From Halomonas daqiaonensis (GTDB lineage: Bacteria > Pseudomonadota > Gammaproteobacteria > Pseudomonadales > Halomonadaceae), in NCBI RefSeq assembly GCF_900109725.1, contig NZ_FOBC01000021.1, forward strand, positions 1-64,000: 64,000 bases of DNA, written 5' to 3'. A program made the translations under genes and the position numbers. The notes below the pieces were generated by a model that had not been told where the DNA came from, did no database searches, and was given only the letters and a program-made list of their open reading frames with translations. This document shows positions 56,375-64,000 of the stretch, piece by piece; the first letter of the stretch is position 1; each line of letters starts with the position of its first letter.

Positions 56375-57262
56375 TTGGTTGCCCCGACCGACACCTTCGA
56401 CGACGTCCTGCCCGAGGCCCTGCGCTTCACCTCGCCCGCCCCGCTGGTGGACATCGGCGCCAACCTGACTCACGAGAGTTTCGCTCGGGACCTGCCGGCG
56501 GTACTGTCCCGCGCCCGGGCGGCGAACGTCACCAAGTTGATTCTCACCGGCACCGACCGTGAGCATGCTGAACAGGCCGTGGCGCTGGCGCGTCGTCACC
56601 CGGGGCTCTTCGCCACCGCCGGGGTGCACCCACATGACGCCAGCCGCTGGGACCAAGCACTGGAGCGGGCGATGCGAGACCTGCACCATCAGCCCGAGGT
56701 GGTGGCGGTGGGTGAGTGCGGCCTGGACTTCAACCGTAACTTCTCTACGCCCGCCGAACAGGAACGCGCCTTCGAGGCACAGCTCGGTCTGGCGGCGGAG
56801 AGCGGCAAACCGCTGTTCATCCATGAGCGTGACGCCGGACGTCGCATGCGCGAAATGCTGCACGCCTGGCGAGACGAGATCACTGACGCCGTGATCCATT
56901 GCTTTACTGCCGACCGCGACACTCTCTATGGCTACCGGGACCTGGACCTGCATATTGGCCTGACCGGCTGGCTGTGCGACGAACGACGTGGCTACCACCT
57001 GCGCGAGCTGGTCGACGAGATCCCGCTTGACCGACTGATGGTGGAAACCGACTGCCCATACCTGCTACCTCGCAATTTACCTGCCAAACTCAAGGGCAGA
57101 CGCCACGAACCAGCCCTGCTGCCCTGGATCGTGCGCGAGATCGCCCATTGGCGGGGCATGGACGAGGCCGAACTGGCCAGTGCCACCACCGCGACCGCAC
57201 TGACCTTCTTCCGCCTTCCGGCGAACGAGGCAGGCCCCGCCACCGAACACGAGGAGTCCTGA
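56375..57262 (+). CDS. TatD family metal-dependent hydrolase
   Basis: 295 aa from a TTG at 56375, supported by AAGGAG 8 nt upstream; no in-frame ATG or GTG gives a complete N-terminus. Metal-binding blocks: VDIGANLTH, AGVHPHDASRW, VAVGECGLDFNRNFS, PLFIHERDAG, IHCFTADRD, LMVETDCPYLLP. Predicted cytoplasmic 3'-5' nuclease of the TatD/YcfH family. Its stop is 1 nt before the next gene's ATG. Confidence 0.92.
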   Translation: MVAPTDTFDDVLPEALRFTSPAPLVDIGANLTHESFARDLPAVLSRARAANVTKLILTGTDREHAEQAVALARRHPGLFATAGVHPHDASRWDQALERAMRDLHHQPEVVAVGECGLDFNRNFSTPAEQERAFEAQLGLAAESGKPLFIHERDAGRRMREMLHAWRDEITDAVIHCFTADRDTLYGYRDLDLHIGLTGWLCDERRGYHLRELVDEIPLDRLMVETDCPYLLPRNLPAKLKGRRHEPALLPWIVREIAHWRGMDEAELASATTATALTFFRLPANEAGPATEHEES

Positions 57263-57263
57263 C

Positions 57264-57818
57264 ATGGCCGGCCCCGAGAGCAAGGAGATACCCGGCTTCA
57301 TCGCCGTCGAGACCGGCGAGGACGGCGGGTTGCCGCTGGCCATCGCCTGGACGCTGCCCGACGGGCGAGTCAAGCACACCCTAATCCAGCCGGACGACGA
57401 CTGGCTGGATAACGAGATGGTCTCGCTGGGCGAATACAGCCTGGAGGAGCTCAACAGCATGGGGGTGAGCCCGCTGGACGTGATCCGCGAGCTCGAGAAT
57501 GACCACTTCAGTGAAACTCTCTTCACGGCAGGCGTGAGCGATGACGAAGCGGCGATCTCTCGACTCTTCGATACCTATGGCCTCGACCCCTTCGTCGAGC
57601 TGGCCCCGGCGGAGAGCCTCTACGATGAGCTCGAACCCGGCGACTGGGCCCGGGCCAGGGGGGACCTGTTCGGCGAGCTGGGGCTCGAGCCCTTGCGTCC
57701 CGAGCACGAGGTGGCGGTGATGCTCAATCTCCACCAGCGCCTTGCGCCAGGCGCCTTGCCCTCCGAGGCTCTCCCCTTCGATGGCCGGCTGCTGGACGGC
57801 GATGACATCGACGATTGA
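57264..57818 (+). CDS. acidic protein of unknown function, coupled to tatD
   Basis: 184 aa, strongly acidic (GDDIDD end, ELEPGDWARARGDLFGELG), no membrane segment and no recognised domain. A weakly repetitive D/E-rich second half. The ATG lies 1 nt after the tatD stop, with GGAG in the tatD end, so it is translationally coupled to it. Confidence 0.7.
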   Translation: MAGPESKEIPGFIAVETGEDGGLPLAIAWTLPDGRVKHTLIQPDDDWLDNEMVSLGEYSLEELNSMGVSPLDVIRELENDHFSETLFTAGVSDDEAAISRLFDTYGLDPFVELAPAESLYDELEPGDWARARGDLFGELGLEPLRPEHEVAVMLNLHQRLAPGALPSEALPFDGRLLDGDDIDD

Positions 57819-57866
57819 GCAAGACAGGGATAAAGCTGTCCGCGGTATTTCGCCTGGACACTGCCG

Positions 57867-58442
57867 CTAGTCGATCGTCTCGACGGACCGCGACCCTGCC
57901 GGCGAGAGTCGACGCCGCCCGGCCACCACAGCCTGATCGAGGCTAGCTCCTTCCTGGTAGAAGGCCACCAGCGCCTGCCGGAAGGCCGCGGCACGACCCG
58001 GCAGACCTTCGTGCAGGTATCGCTCGGCACGTGCCTCGACCCTCGCCTGGAAGCCCTCGCGATCGACTTCCACTTCGCCCAGGTTGTCGACGCTGACCCG
58101 AAAAGGTCGACCGCAGGCCCGTGAGAAGAGCATCTCCAGCGCCTGGGGCGATACCTCCGCCGCCTCAAAGTCACGCTGCTGCTCGGCATCGCGGCCATCG
58201 GGTAGGTACCAGTAGCCGTAGTCCTCGAGCCGTCGTCGGCGGGCACCGGCGATGCACCAATGGCTGACCTCATGCAGGGCGCTGGCGTAGAAACCGCGGG
58301 CGAAGATCACCCGATGCCAGGGAGTGGCTTCGTCCGCCGGCAGGTAGAGCGGTTCGTCGCCGCCACGCACCAGACGGGTCCGGTAGCGGGGCAGGAAGAG
58401 ACCGTCGAAGAGGGCCATCACATCCTCGAGTCGGTGGCTCAC
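57867..58442 (-). CDS. epmC: elongation factor P hydroxylase
   Basis: 191 aa from a GTG at 58442 (AGGAG 6 nt upstream). Metal-site block ASALHEVSHWCIAG, with DYGYWYLPDGRDAEQQRDFE, matches EpmC/YfcM. It hydroxylates the modified lysine of EF-P placed by EpmA/EpmB. Divergent from the MATE pump gene. Confidence 0.92.
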   Translation of the reverse strand: MSHRLEDVMALFDGLFLPRYRTRLVRGGDEPLYLPADEATPWHRVIFARGFYASALHEVSHWCIAGARRRRLEDYGYWYLPDGRDAEQQRDFEAAEVSPQALEMLFSRACGRPFRVSVDNLGEVEVDREGFQARVEARAERYLHEGLPGRAAAFRQALVAFYQEGASLDQAVVAGRRRLSPAGSRSVETID

Positions 58443-58555
58443 GCAGGCTCCTGGAAGGCGTAAAAGGCGCCATTATAGGGGCACGATGGGGCGCAGCGAA
58501 AATCGTTGCTCCCTGATAGACTGAGCGACCCGCCGGCGTGCGTCCCGGACCGACG

Positions 58556-60043
58556 ATGCCGCCCTTATCTCGACCGACGGACGGAACTGCTACCTTGGCC
58601 TCGTTCTCCTCACGCCTGCTGGCCACCAGTCGCAAGGAAACACGCCCCCTGCTGCGCCTGACGCTGCCCATCTGTGGGGCCCAATTGGCCCAGGCCGGCA
58701 TGAGTGTCGTCGACGTGATAATGACCGGGCGGCTCAGCGCCACCGACCTGGCAGCGGTCTCGGTGGGTTCCAGCCTGTGGATGCCGCTGATGCTGTTCAT
58801 TACCGGCACCCTGATGGGGCTGACGCCGATCGTCGCCCAGTTGCTGGGTGGCGGCCGCACGGCAGGGATCCGCCCCAGCGTCCACCAGGCGCTGTGGATA
58901 GCCCTCGTCTTGGGCATAGCTGCCGCGGTGCTGCTGTGGTTCACGGTAATGCCGATCTTTCGCCTGATGGCGGTGCCCGAGGAGGTAGCCGAGCGCGCCG
59001 CCGCCTACCTGGCCGCCGTGGCCTTCGGCATGCCCGGCGTGGCCCTCTTCCAGGCACTGCGCGCCTTCTCGGACGGCATGAACCATACCCGGCCGTCGCT
59101 GTGGATCAGCCTGGTCGGCCTCGGCGTGAACATCCCCAGTAATTTCGTGCTGATCTACGGTGGCGAGGGGCTGACGGGGCTGTTCGGCGACTGGCTACCC
59201 GGCAGCGTGCAGGACCTGCCCGCCCTCGGTGCCCTGGGATGCGGCATCGCCACGGCGTTCTCCATGTGGGTGATGTGCCTGGCGATGATCACCTACACGC
59301 GGCGCTCCCACGCCTATGGCGACATCGTGCTCTGGCATTCGCCGACGCTCCCGCGCTGGCCGCTGATCGGCGAGCTGCTACATGTGGGCGTGCCCATCGG
59401 CGTGGCGATCTTTGTCGAGGTGACGCTGTTTACCCTGATCGCCCTGTTCATCGCCAGCCTCGGCGAGGTCACCGTGGCGGCCCACCAGGTCGCTCTCAAC
59501 TACACCTCGATCCTCTTCATGCTGCCGCTCTCCCTGGGCATGGCCCTAACCGTGCGGGTCGGCAACACCCTGGGCCAGGGCCGCCCAGATGCCGCCCGAC
59601 TGGTAGCCTGGTACGGCATCCTGATGGCGCTGGCCGTGGCGGGGCTAAACAGCCTGCTGCTGTGGCTCACCGCCGAGCCGGTAATCGGGCTGTATACTCA
59701 TGACAGCGAGGTACAGCGCCTGACACTGACGCTGGTCGGCCTGGCGATGATATTCCAGGTATCGGACTCGCTGCAGGTCAATCTGGCCGGCGCCCTGCGG
59801 GGCTACAAAGACACCCGTATCATTATGCTGATCACCGTGCTGTCTTACTGGCTGGTGGGGCTGGGCGGCGGTCACTGGCTGGGGTCGCATGGTCTCTTCG
59901 GGTGGGTCGGTCCGCTGGGCGTGCACGGCTACTGGATCGGCCTGATTGGCGGCTTGAGCATCGCTGCGGTGCTGCTGGGGAAGCGGCTCAGACGCATCAG
60001 CAAGGCGACGAGCAATGGACAGATCGAGATTCCTTCCAAGTGA
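58556..60043 (+). CDS. MATE family efflux pump (NorM-type)
   Basis: 495 aa if started at the ATG 58556; GTG at 58538 is possible and the true start is uncertain because no ribosome site is obvious. Twelve membrane helices in two MatE repeats; landmarks GAQLAQAGMSVVDVIMTGRL, TPIVAQLLGGGR, VAAHQVALNYTSILFMLPLS. Exports cationic drugs with Na+ or H+. Its end overlaps the DUF3080 gene by 29 nt. Confidence 0.9.
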   Translation: MPPLSRPTDGTATLASFSSRLLATSRKETRPLLRLTLPICGAQLAQAGMSVVDVIMTGRLSATDLAAVSVGSSLWMPLMLFITGTLMGLTPIVAQLLGGGRTAGIRPSVHQALWIALVLGIAAAVLLWFTVMPIFRLMAVPEEVAERAAAYLAAVAFGMPGVALFQALRAFSDGMNHTRPSLWISLVGLGVNIPSNFVLIYGGEGLTGLFGDWLPGSVQDLPALGALGCGIATAFSMWVMCLAMITYTRRSHAYGDIVLWHSPTLPRWPLIGELLHVGVPIGVAIFVEVTLFTLIALFIASLGEVTVAAHQVALNYTSILFMLPLSLGMALTVRVGNTLGQGRPDAARLVAWYGILMALAVAGLNSLLLWLTAEPVIGLYTHDSEVQRLTLTLVGLAMIFQVSDSLQVNLAGALRGYKDTRIIMLITVLSYWLVGLGGGHWLGSHGLFGWVGPLGVHGYWIGLIGGLSIAAVLLGKRLRRISKATSNGQIEIPSK

Positions 60044-61082
60044 CACCAGCCGTACGCCCCACCATCTCTGGGCGCTGGGGCTAGGGGCGATACTGTTACT
60101 GCTGCTGGCCGGCTGCGGCGAGGGCGACAGCGAGATCCTGCTGCGTGACTACCACCAGCGCCTCGCCGAGACCCTCTCGCTCGAGGCACCGCGGCGCTCG
60201 GCACCGCAGAACATCGCGGCCTTCCCTGAACAAGACCAGCGGCTGTTCGAGATTATCGAGACCCGCGAGGGCATGCTCGACATCTATGCCCTGCGCGAGT
60301 GCCACATCGCCAACCTCATAGCGGGACGCAACAACCAGCTCGGCAAGGTGGCAGCTCCCAGCCAGCGCTGGCTCTACGAGCTCGAATTGTGGCGCAGGCT
60401 GAGTGGCTGCTGGAACAGCGAGGTGCCGGACACCCTCTCGGATGACAGCCGCGACCGCCTGTACCGCCTCACTATCACCAAGACCATCCAGCTGCCGCGG
60501 GTCAGCTGGAACGCCCTCTTTGCCTCCGAGGAGTGGGTCAAGAACTTTTCCCGGGCGAGCTCCCCTCTCTCTCCTGAAGATTTCGACGAGGTCGAACCGC
60601 GCAGTGCCGCCCTGGGCTACTTGCGCGAGGCAAGGCTGCACCAGTTCGATCGGACCTGGATGCCTGATTCGGCCACCCTCGAGGGTCACCTCAAGACCCT
60701 GCAGGAACGCCCGCTCTCTGCCGAGCTGCTGCGCACCCTGCTTCTCGCCGATCAGCGTCTGACCGAGGCTGCGACACTGATCGAGGGCGCCTTGGAGCAT
60801 CTGGACAGCGAATCCTGCCGCGGGGCAGTCGACCGCCTGGCTGAATCACCCGAGGCGGCCCAGCTGACGGCATGGTTGAATGACCTCGAACGCGCCGCCC
60901 GGCACTGGCTTGAAGCCATCGACGCCCTTCTCGAGGTACATGTGGAACCCCCGCCGGCGGTGGCCGACTACCGGCGTCGCTGGCTGTCGCTGACACACCT
61001 CGACGCCCCCCTTCCGGCTTTCACGGCGGCCCGCGATCGTCACGCTGTACTGCGCAATCGCCTTGCCCGTCACTGTCGATGA
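60015..61082 (+). CDS. DUF3080 family lipoprotein
   Basis: 355 aa. Signal with lipobox LLLAGCGEG (cysteine near residue 34), then an all-helical domain with LYALRECHIANLIAGRNNQLGK and WLYELELWRRLSGCW matching DUF3080. Anchored to a membrane lipid, function unknown. Its start overlaps the MATE gene by 29 nt, suggesting coupling. Confidence 0.85.
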   Translation: MDRSRFLPSDTSRTPHHLWALGLGAILLLLLAGCGEGDSEILLRDYHQRLAETLSLEAPRRSAPQNIAAFPEQDQRLFEIIETREGMLDIYALRECHIANLIAGRNNQLGKVAAPSQRWLYELELWRRLSGCWNSEVPDTLSDDSRDRLYRLTITKTIQLPRVSWNALFASEEWVKNFSRASSPLSPEDFDEVEPRSAALGYLREARLHQFDRTWMPDSATLEGHLKTLQERPLSAELLRTLLLADQRLTEAATLIEGALEHLDSESCRGAVDRLAESPEAAQLTAWLNDLERAARHWLEAIDALLEVHVEPPPAVADYRRRWLSLTHLDAPLPAFTAARDRHAVLRNRLARHCR

Positions 61083-61194
61083 GCCGCCGGGACTTAACCT
61101 CGGCAATCACTCTGTGCTATTGATGAGATAACAGTGACGCAGTGCGCTGCTTACCAGGCCGATGCCGTGACCACGCAGCACCAGGAGGGACATC

Positions 61195-61911
61195 ATGGGA
61201 ATCCCGCAGTCACACCGCTCCGCCCGGGTCATCGACCTCGAGGCCATGCGCCAACGTCAACTGGCCCGCCGCCGGTTGGTTCGTCTTTCGCCCGAGCTGG
61301 ACAATCTGGAGATGGTCTATCGGCTCGCCTCGGATGCCGACACCCTGTACGGCATGCCGCTGCTGGCCTGGGGACTTCAGGAAGATGGTGAGGTGGTCGG
61401 CCTGGTGCCCTGGATGGAAGCCCTCACGCCCTGCCATCGCCTGGATGACGCCGAGCACGGCCATTTCATCGGCTATCGCGACCCGGAGACCGAGGAGCTC
61501 TTCGAGGAGGCGCCCGAACACAAGGTGCTGGAGCTCGAGCACGCCGCTGCCTACTTCGATTACGAGGAAACCGACGAGACCACGCTGATCCAGCAGCTCC
61601 CCGAGACCCAAGGGACCCATGCCCTGTGCATGGACGAAAGCGATGCGCCCTGGCAGTTGAAGCAGGTCTTCGGCTGGCGTCTCTACAGCGATGGCACCGT
61701 GGAGGCCTTGCTCGCCGACGAGCGCCTCATCGAGACTACACCGATCCTGCCCGGCGATCCCTGCCTCTACCCCGGCCACAGTCGACACCGCGTCGTCTAC
61801 TTCTTCCAGCGTCAGATCGCCAATCGCATCCGCCACGAGGATCCCACCACCCTCGAGGCCCTGGCCCTGATGGTCATGCCCGATAGCGACGTTGACGCCC
61901 AGGCTGACTGA
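61195..61911 (+). CDS. cytoplasmic protein of unknown function
   Basis: 238 aa, acidic, no membrane segment. Distinctive blocks: YRLASDADTLYGMPLLAWGL, HGHFIGYRDPETEELFEEAP, VVYFFQRQIANRIRHEDP. Family not recognised. AGGAGGGACATC precedes the ATG. Convergent with tusA 15 bp away. Confidence 0.75.
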   Translation: MGIPQSHRSARVIDLEAMRQRQLARRRLVRLSPELDNLEMVYRLASDADTLYGMPLLAWGLQEDGEVVGLVPWMEALTPCHRLDDAEHGHFIGYRDPETEELFEEAPEHKVLELEHAAAYFDYEETDETTLIQQLPETQGTHALCMDESDAPWQLKQVFGWRLYSDGTVEALLADERLIETTPILPGDPCLYPGHSRHRVVYFFQRQIANRIRHEDPTTLEALALMVMPDSDVDAQAD

Positions 61912-61926
61912 CAGGCTGGTCGCGAC

Positions 61927-62178
61927 TCAGCCGAGACGGATAAAGTAGAGGTAACTGCCGTCGTCTTCCTGCTGTTGCAGGAGCTCATGCCCCAGGAAAC
62001 TGCAGAACTTGGGGATGTCTCTCGTTGTGGCCGGATCGCTGGCGATCACCTTGAGTACCTCTCCCGTGTGCATATCACGCACCTGGTTGTGCATCAGCAT
62101 GATCGGCTCAGGGCAGTAGAGCCCGGTGGTATCGAGCTGCGCATCACAGGCCGGCAGGGAATCCGCGGAATCAACCAT
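61927..62178 (-). CDS. tusA: sulfurtransferase TusA
   Basis: 83 aa from the ATG at 62178 (GAGG upstream). Signature [21 protein letters not shown] with the sulfur-carrying C22 in C-P-x-P, and [12 protein letters not shown]. Accepts sulfur from a cysteine desulfurase for tRNA 2-thiouridine synthesis. Divergent from the monooxygenase-like gene 42 bp away. Confidence 0.93.
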   Translation of the reverse strand: MVDSADSLPACDAQLDTTGLYCPEPIMLMHNQVRDMHTGEVLKVIASDPATTRDIPKFCSFLGHELLQQQEDDGSYLYFIRLG

Positions 62179-62220
62179 CGATGACCTCGTTGCAGGACAG
62201 TAAAAGTAAGGGAGTAACGG

Positions 62221-62511
62221 ATGATCAAGATCATTATCGAACGTCGTATCATGCCCGGCCTGGAGGAGGAATACGAGGCGGCCGCCAGGGAGGCCATGCG
62301 CCATTCACTGGGCGCGCGTGGCTTCGTCGGCGGCGAGAGCCTCGTCGAACTTGGCCATAGCGATCGACGTCTGATGATCACCAAGTGGCGCGACATGCGT
62401 GCCTGGAAGGAGTGGTACCAGAGCGAGACACGCGCCCGGGTCATGCAGAGCCTGGTGCCGCTGCTGACCGAGGAGGAGCGTATCCGCATCTACGAGCCGA
62501 CGACCCACTGA
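62221..62511 (+). CDS. antibiotic biosynthesis monooxygenase-like protein
   Basis: 96 aa ABM-type dimeric alpha-beta barrel: [57 protein letters not shown]. Such proteins include small quinol monooxygenases and heme-binding enzymes; the substrate is unknown. AAGGGAG precedes the ATG. Confidence 0.83.
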   Translation: MIKIIIERRIMPGLEEEYEAAAREAMRHSLGARGFVGGESLVELGHSDRRLMITKWRDMRAWKEWYQSETRARVMQSLVPLLTEEERIRIYEPTTH

Positions 62512-62522
62512 AGGCTCGCGGA

Positions 62523-63596
62523 TCAGGCTACGTCCAGGATCCGCACGTGCACCGTCACCTCCTCGCGATCATGGTAGAGGTGGCGACACGCCACTTCGGC
62601 CCTAACGCCGGCCTCGGCGAGTGCCGATTCGAGGCCCAACAGACAGCGGGACACCTCCTGCCAGCGTCGCTTCATGGGCAGTTTCAGGTTGAAGATCGCC
62701 TCCCGACACCAGCGGCGCACGAGCCAGCGCTGGACCATCGACATCACTCGCGATGGCTTATCGACGATATCGCACACCAGCCAATCGAGCCGTCCGGGAG
62801 GCTCCCAGACGAAGCCGTCCTCGCGCAGGTGGTCCACCAACCCAGTGGCCATCAATCCCTTGTCCATGGGGCCATTGTCGATGGCATAGACATGCATGCC
62901 ACGCTGAACAAGCTGCCAGGTCCAGCCGCCGGGAGCGGCGCCCAGGTCGGCCGCCTGCATCCCCTCCCCGAGCCGTTCATTCCACTCGTCCCGTGAAATG
63001 AACTCATGCCATGCCTCCTCGAGCTTGAGGGTGGAGCGGCTCGGCGCACGGTGAGGAAAGCGCAGCCGGCGAATCCCCCCCGGAAGCTCACTGCGATTGG
63101 CGGGGAAGCTCATCCCCAACTGGACGCGATCCCCGTCACTCCACAGCAGGTGAAGGCGGCGCCCGCCGGCCTTGCGCCGTAAGGCACCCCGCTTCTTGAG
63201 CAGCGATTCCAGCGGCCGCTTTAACGCCTTGATCAGGCCGGCGAGGGCCTTGGCTTCGTTGGTATCCGGTGTTTCCTGCCAGACCGATTCGAAGCTCCAG
63301 CCACTCGCCACGACCTGATCGAGTATCGGCGTCAGGCGGTCCTCACGCGGCAGCAACAACGGTGGCAAGCCGAGCAGGCTCTGCCGAGCAAACACCAGGC
63401 TGGCCAGGGGCAATGCCCGATGCAGCGCATTGGCTGGCACATCGCCGGCGACGATAAAGCGCACGAAACCGACGTCAGGCCGGACGTCGGTCTCTCCCTG
63501 CCACCCCAGAGACATGACCTTCTCCGCGAGCTCTGCCGCCAGGTCCTGTTCGAATCCCGGGCGACAATAGAGCAACAATTCATCCGGTGTCGTCAT
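62523..63596 (-). CDS. rlmM: 23S rRNA (cytidine(2498)-2'-O)-methyltransferase RlmM
   Basis: 357 aa. N-terminal THUMP-like RNA-binding part (about 1-170) and a Rossmann methyltransferase: SAM motif AADLGAAPGGWTWQL, then YAIDNGPMD, WLVCDIVDKPSR and FNLKLPMKRRW giving the K-D-K-E tetrad typical of 2'-O methyltransferases. Methylates C2498 of 23S rRNA. Its start overlaps the upstream gene by 17 nt. Confidence 0.95.
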   Translation of the reverse strand: MTTPDELLLYCRPGFEQDLAAELAEKVMSLGWQGETDVRPDVGFVRFIVAGDVPANALHRALPLASLVFARQSLLGLPPLLLPREDRLTPILDQVVASGWSFESVWQETPDTNEAKALAGLIKALKRPLESLLKKRGALRRKAGGRRLHLLWSDGDRVQLGMSFPANRSELPGGIRRLRFPHRAPSRSTLKLEEAWHEFISRDEWNERLGEGMQAADLGAAPGGWTWQLVQRGMHVYAIDNGPMDKGLMATGLVDHLREDGFVWEPPGRLDWLVCDIVDKPSRVMSMVQRWLVRRWCREAIFNLKLPMKRRWQEVSRCLLGLESALAEAGVRAEVACRHLYHDREEVTVHVRILDVA

Positions 63597-64000
63597 GTCG
63601 CTTTCCCTTCCTGTGCCCTTCTACATCACCAGATTCCGAGTGCATGATATTCTCGATATCGCGGAGCTGAACGTTCAAGGCATTGGTGGATATCTGCACC
63701 TCCCAGAGTGAATAGACCAGGGAGACAGACAGGCTGACGAGGCTGATGCCGAAGAGCAGCATGCCGAGCAGTTCCAGCGAGAGAAAAAGGGCGAACATCG
63801 ACAGGGTACAGAGCAGAAAGCTCAACACTCCGGCCAACTGCATGGTCTTCGTCAAGGCGATGCGCTTGCGCAAAAGCAGAATCTGCCTGGCGTTGGCCTC
63901 ATGGTGCTGACTTCGCTCCTGATCGGCGAGCTTGCGAATCAACTGTGCCAACGTCAGGAAGCGATTGGTGTAGGCCAGCAGTAACAGCGAGATGGCCGGA
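63580..64000 (-). CDS. DUF2721 family membrane protein, 5' end beyond the window
   Basis: The frame is open to the window edge: PAISLLLLAYTNRFLTLAQL then IRKLADQERSQHHEANARQI, membrane helices (MQLAGVLSFLLCTLSMFALF, LLGMLLFGISLVSLSVSLVY), and a cytoplasmic tail. Matches the small DUF2721 family. A TTG at 63951 is an internal codon, not the start. Function unknown. Partial gene. Confidence 0.75.
   Translation of the reverse strand, partial: PAISLLLLAYTNRFLTLAQLIRKLADQERSQHHEANARQILLLRKRIALTKTMQLAGVLSFLLCTLSMFALFLSLELLGMLLFGISLVSLSVSLVYSLWEVQISTNALNVQLRDIENIMHSESGDVEGHRKGKRHDDTG

Noticed and set aside
63951-64000. TTG at 63951 as the start of the DUF2721 gene
   Set aside because: Upstream in-frame codons encode the conserved first membrane segment, so the gene runs off the window edge.

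Overview
The window looks like a 64 kb piece of chromosome from a high-GC gammaproteobacterium of the Halomonas / Oceanospirillales type. This is an inference from gene content: a PutP-type Na+/proline symporter, RlmM, EpmC, TusA, DUF1315, DUF3549 and DUF3080 proteins, an Rrf2-regulated SUF operon, FadBA, OmpW and a TRAP-type TAXI binding protein. Coding density is high and most genes are housekeeping or central metabolism. There is no rRNA, CRISPR array, prophage or plasmid backbone. Two insertion sequences, one tRNA gene and several broken genes mark the accessory patches.

Layout. 1-1047: an IS1595-family element with perfect 24-bp ends, 27 bp upstream of a radical SAM gene. 2.2-9.5 kb: mostly minus-strand genes (alcohol dehydrogenase, DUF2797, DUF1315, rhomboid protease, metallophosphoesterase, NAD kinase, EamA transporter, YqaE-like protein), then a plus-strand CBS protein. 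9.5-12.4 kb: a gene-poor patch with tRNA-Gly(CCC), an orphan minus-strand hairpin and a complete ISL3 element with an 8-bp target duplication. 12.4-19.4 kb: putP, a small membrane protein, ompW-like gene, gamma-glutamylcyclotransferase, YqcC, then DUF3549-rimB-rimK. 19.3-26.2 kb: the minus-strand run sufR-sufB-sufC-sufD-sufS-sufT-sanA-like. 26.5-32.8 kb: NDUFA9-like SDR, gloA, a two-subunit GMC/gluconate-dehydrogenase-like enzyme, a ribbon-helix-helix protein, a DsbA-like protein and a histone-deacetylase-like hydrolase.

32.8-38.4 kb is the most disturbed protein-coding stretch. A CapA gene is interrupted by an in-frame amber codon, and an M14 carboxypeptidase has a +1 frameshift in a C6G5 run. 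Between them lie a host-attachment-like protein, Hsp20, a yeast-type cytosine deaminase and a VIT1-like transporter. 38.4-47.7 kb: acetyltransferase, Cu/Zn efflux permease, FMN reductase, M48 and M42 peptidases, K+ channel-like protein, DCC protein, MgtC-like protein next to decayed gene fragments, YbhB, a flavodoxin-fold protein and a TAXI binding protein. 47.7-51.2 kb: fadA and fadB. 51.3-64 kb: DUF5924 protein, MarR regulator, UspA, Uup ATPase, TatD, EpmC, MATE pump, DUF3080 lipoprotein, TusA, a monooxygenase-like protein, RlmM, and a DUF2721 gene running off the right edge.

How genes work together. The SUF run encodes the SufBCD scaffold, the SufS desulfurase and SufT. Its upstream promoter has its -10 hexamer inside a near-palindrome of the IscR/Rrf2 type I form, which suggests autoregulation by the first gene. 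FadB and FadA form the beta-oxidation multienzyme complex. RimB and RimK belong to the ribosomal protein S6 glutamylation system. I found no obviously new multi-gene system. The best leads are the regulatory palindromes, the two broken genes, the orphan terminator near 9.6 kb, and uncharacterised genes coupled to known ones.
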